Of a stretch of DNA of 42,789 bases, positions 42,281-42,789 are shown piece by piece; the first letter of the stretch is position 1, and each line of letters begins with the position of its first letter. The DNA comes from Lentisalinibacter sp964602525 (GTDB taxonomy: Bacteria > Pseudomonadota > Gammaproteobacteria > Steroidobacterales > Woeseiaceae), in assembly GCA_964602525.1 (NCBI GenBank), contig CAZRSA010000007.1, positions 1 to 42,789 of the forward strand. Reading direction: 5' to 3'. The notes under the pieces were generated by a model. The model made no database searches. It was not told the DNA's origin and saw nothing but the letters and a program-made list of their open reading frames with translations. The position numbers and the translations under genes were made by a program.

Positions 42281-42789
42281 TCAGAGCGCCTTCACCTTGA
42301 TCAGTTCCTCGCCGTCCGGGTCGGTGACGTGCACCGCGCAGGCGATGCAGGGGTCGAAGCTGTGGATGGTGCGCAGGATCTCGATGGGCTGCTTCGGATC
42401 GTGCAGCTGGTGGTTGTCCTGCAGCGCGGCCTCGTAGGCGCCCGGCACGCCGTTGGCATCCCGGGGGCCCGCGTTCCACGTGCTGGGTACCACTGCCTGG
42501 TAGTTCGCGATCTTCTGGTTCTCGATCACGATCCAGTGTGACAGCGCACCGCGCGGCGCCTCCATGATGCCCACGCCCTTGGCCTGACGCGGCCAGCTGC
42601 CCGGGTCCCAGTTCCGCTCGTTGAAGGTGCGGGTGTCGCCGGCGCCGATATTGCTGACCAGTTCGTCGTACCACACCTGCATCTGGTCGGCGATGATCTT
42701 CGTCTCCAGCGTCCGGGCGGCCGTGCGGCCGAGGGTGGAGAACAGCGCCTGCACCGGCACGTCGAGCTGGTTCAGCGTCATCTGCACCA
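42281..42789 (-). CDS. [NiFe] hydrogenase large subunit, C-terminal part (cut by the window edge)
   Basis: The last 169 codons of a group 1-type hydrogenase large subunit (HyaB/HupL-like). The C-terminal nickel-iron site motif is DPCIACAVH, preceded by the usual EAPRGALSHWIVIENQKIANYQAVVPSTWN. The tail after the histidine (VTDPDGEELIKVKAL) is the extension that a HyaD/HupD-type endopeptidase removes after nickel insertion, so the subunit is the maturable form. In the membrane-bound uptake enzyme it oxidises H2 and passes electrons through the small subunit. The gene starts to the right of the window; the small subunit would be expected upstream, also outside. Confidence 0.92.
   Translation of the reverse strand, partial: VQMTLNQLDVPVQALFSTLGRTAARTLETKIIADQMQVWYDELVSNIGAGDTRTFNERNWDPGSWPRQAKGVGIMEAPRGALSHWIVIENQKIANYQAVVPSTWNAGPRDANGVPGAYEAALQDNHQLHDPKQPIEILRTIHSFDPCIACAVHVTDPDGEELIKVKAL

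Overview
The window is about 42.8 kb of GC-rich chromosomal DNA (roughly two thirds G+C by eye), packed with short intergenic gaps and genes on both strands. It looks like a free-living, probably aerobic or respiratory gammaproteobacterium. The pointers are a lone MlaA-type VacJ lipoprotein, an AlgZ/AlgR-like LytS-LytTR pair, an MltD-like LysM transglycosylase, a UrcA-family protein, a WS/DGAT acyltransferase and the C-terminus of an uptake-type [NiFe] hydrogenase large subunit. The taxonomy is inferred from gene content only. I found no rRNA, tRNA, CRISPR array, insertion sequence, integrase or phage gene, and no gene-free stretch longer than about 270 bases.

Layout. 1-7715: the first 18 codons of a LigD-type gene run off the left edge; divergent from it is a membrane-anchored glutamate-synthase-like FMN/Fe-S protein. 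Then come an aspartate carbamoyltransferase, a TerB-like protein, mlaA overlapping a PLP-dependent decarboxylase, and a sodium:solute symporter. 7790-14172: lon, then a TPR plus outer-membrane beta-barrel protein divergent from a membrane-anchored protein that joins a lectin-like domain to a UPF0489/arginase-like domain. 14213-19226: a rhomboid protease divergent from a two-gene unit (exported Rossmann oxidoreductase, ThDP enzyme) with an unusual structured leader RNA, then a KSTD-like flavoprotein. 19410-27314: an RND efflux adaptor/pump pair behind a palindromic operator, a LytS/LytTR two-component system, a UrcA protein and a glycine-rich lipoprotein broken by a frameshift. The regulator's own upstream region and the UrcA/lipoprotein intergenic region share direct repeats at the same 21-bp spacing.

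27327-34137: a LysM lytic transglycosylase, a WS/DGAT wax-ester/TAG synthase, an exported isoaspartyl peptidase/asparaginase, a periplasmic TonB-C-domain protein, a VOC protein and a tiny secreted-peptide/membrane-protein pair. 34342-37379: a pyridine-nucleotide salvage cluster, pncA-pncB divergent from a ribose-phosphate pyrophosphokinase that could supply the PRPP PncB uses. 37376-42264: an APH-fold kinase with a probable leaderless start, a phosphoribosyltransferase overlapping an amidase, an internally deleted outer-membrane barrel gene and a CBS-containing site-2 protease. The right edge cuts the hydrogenase gene.

The strongest leads for something undescribed are the leader RNA at 14992-15067, the paired repeats at 23902-23934 and 26396-26428, and the divergent TPR-barrel / lectin-UPF0489 gene pair at 10315-14172.
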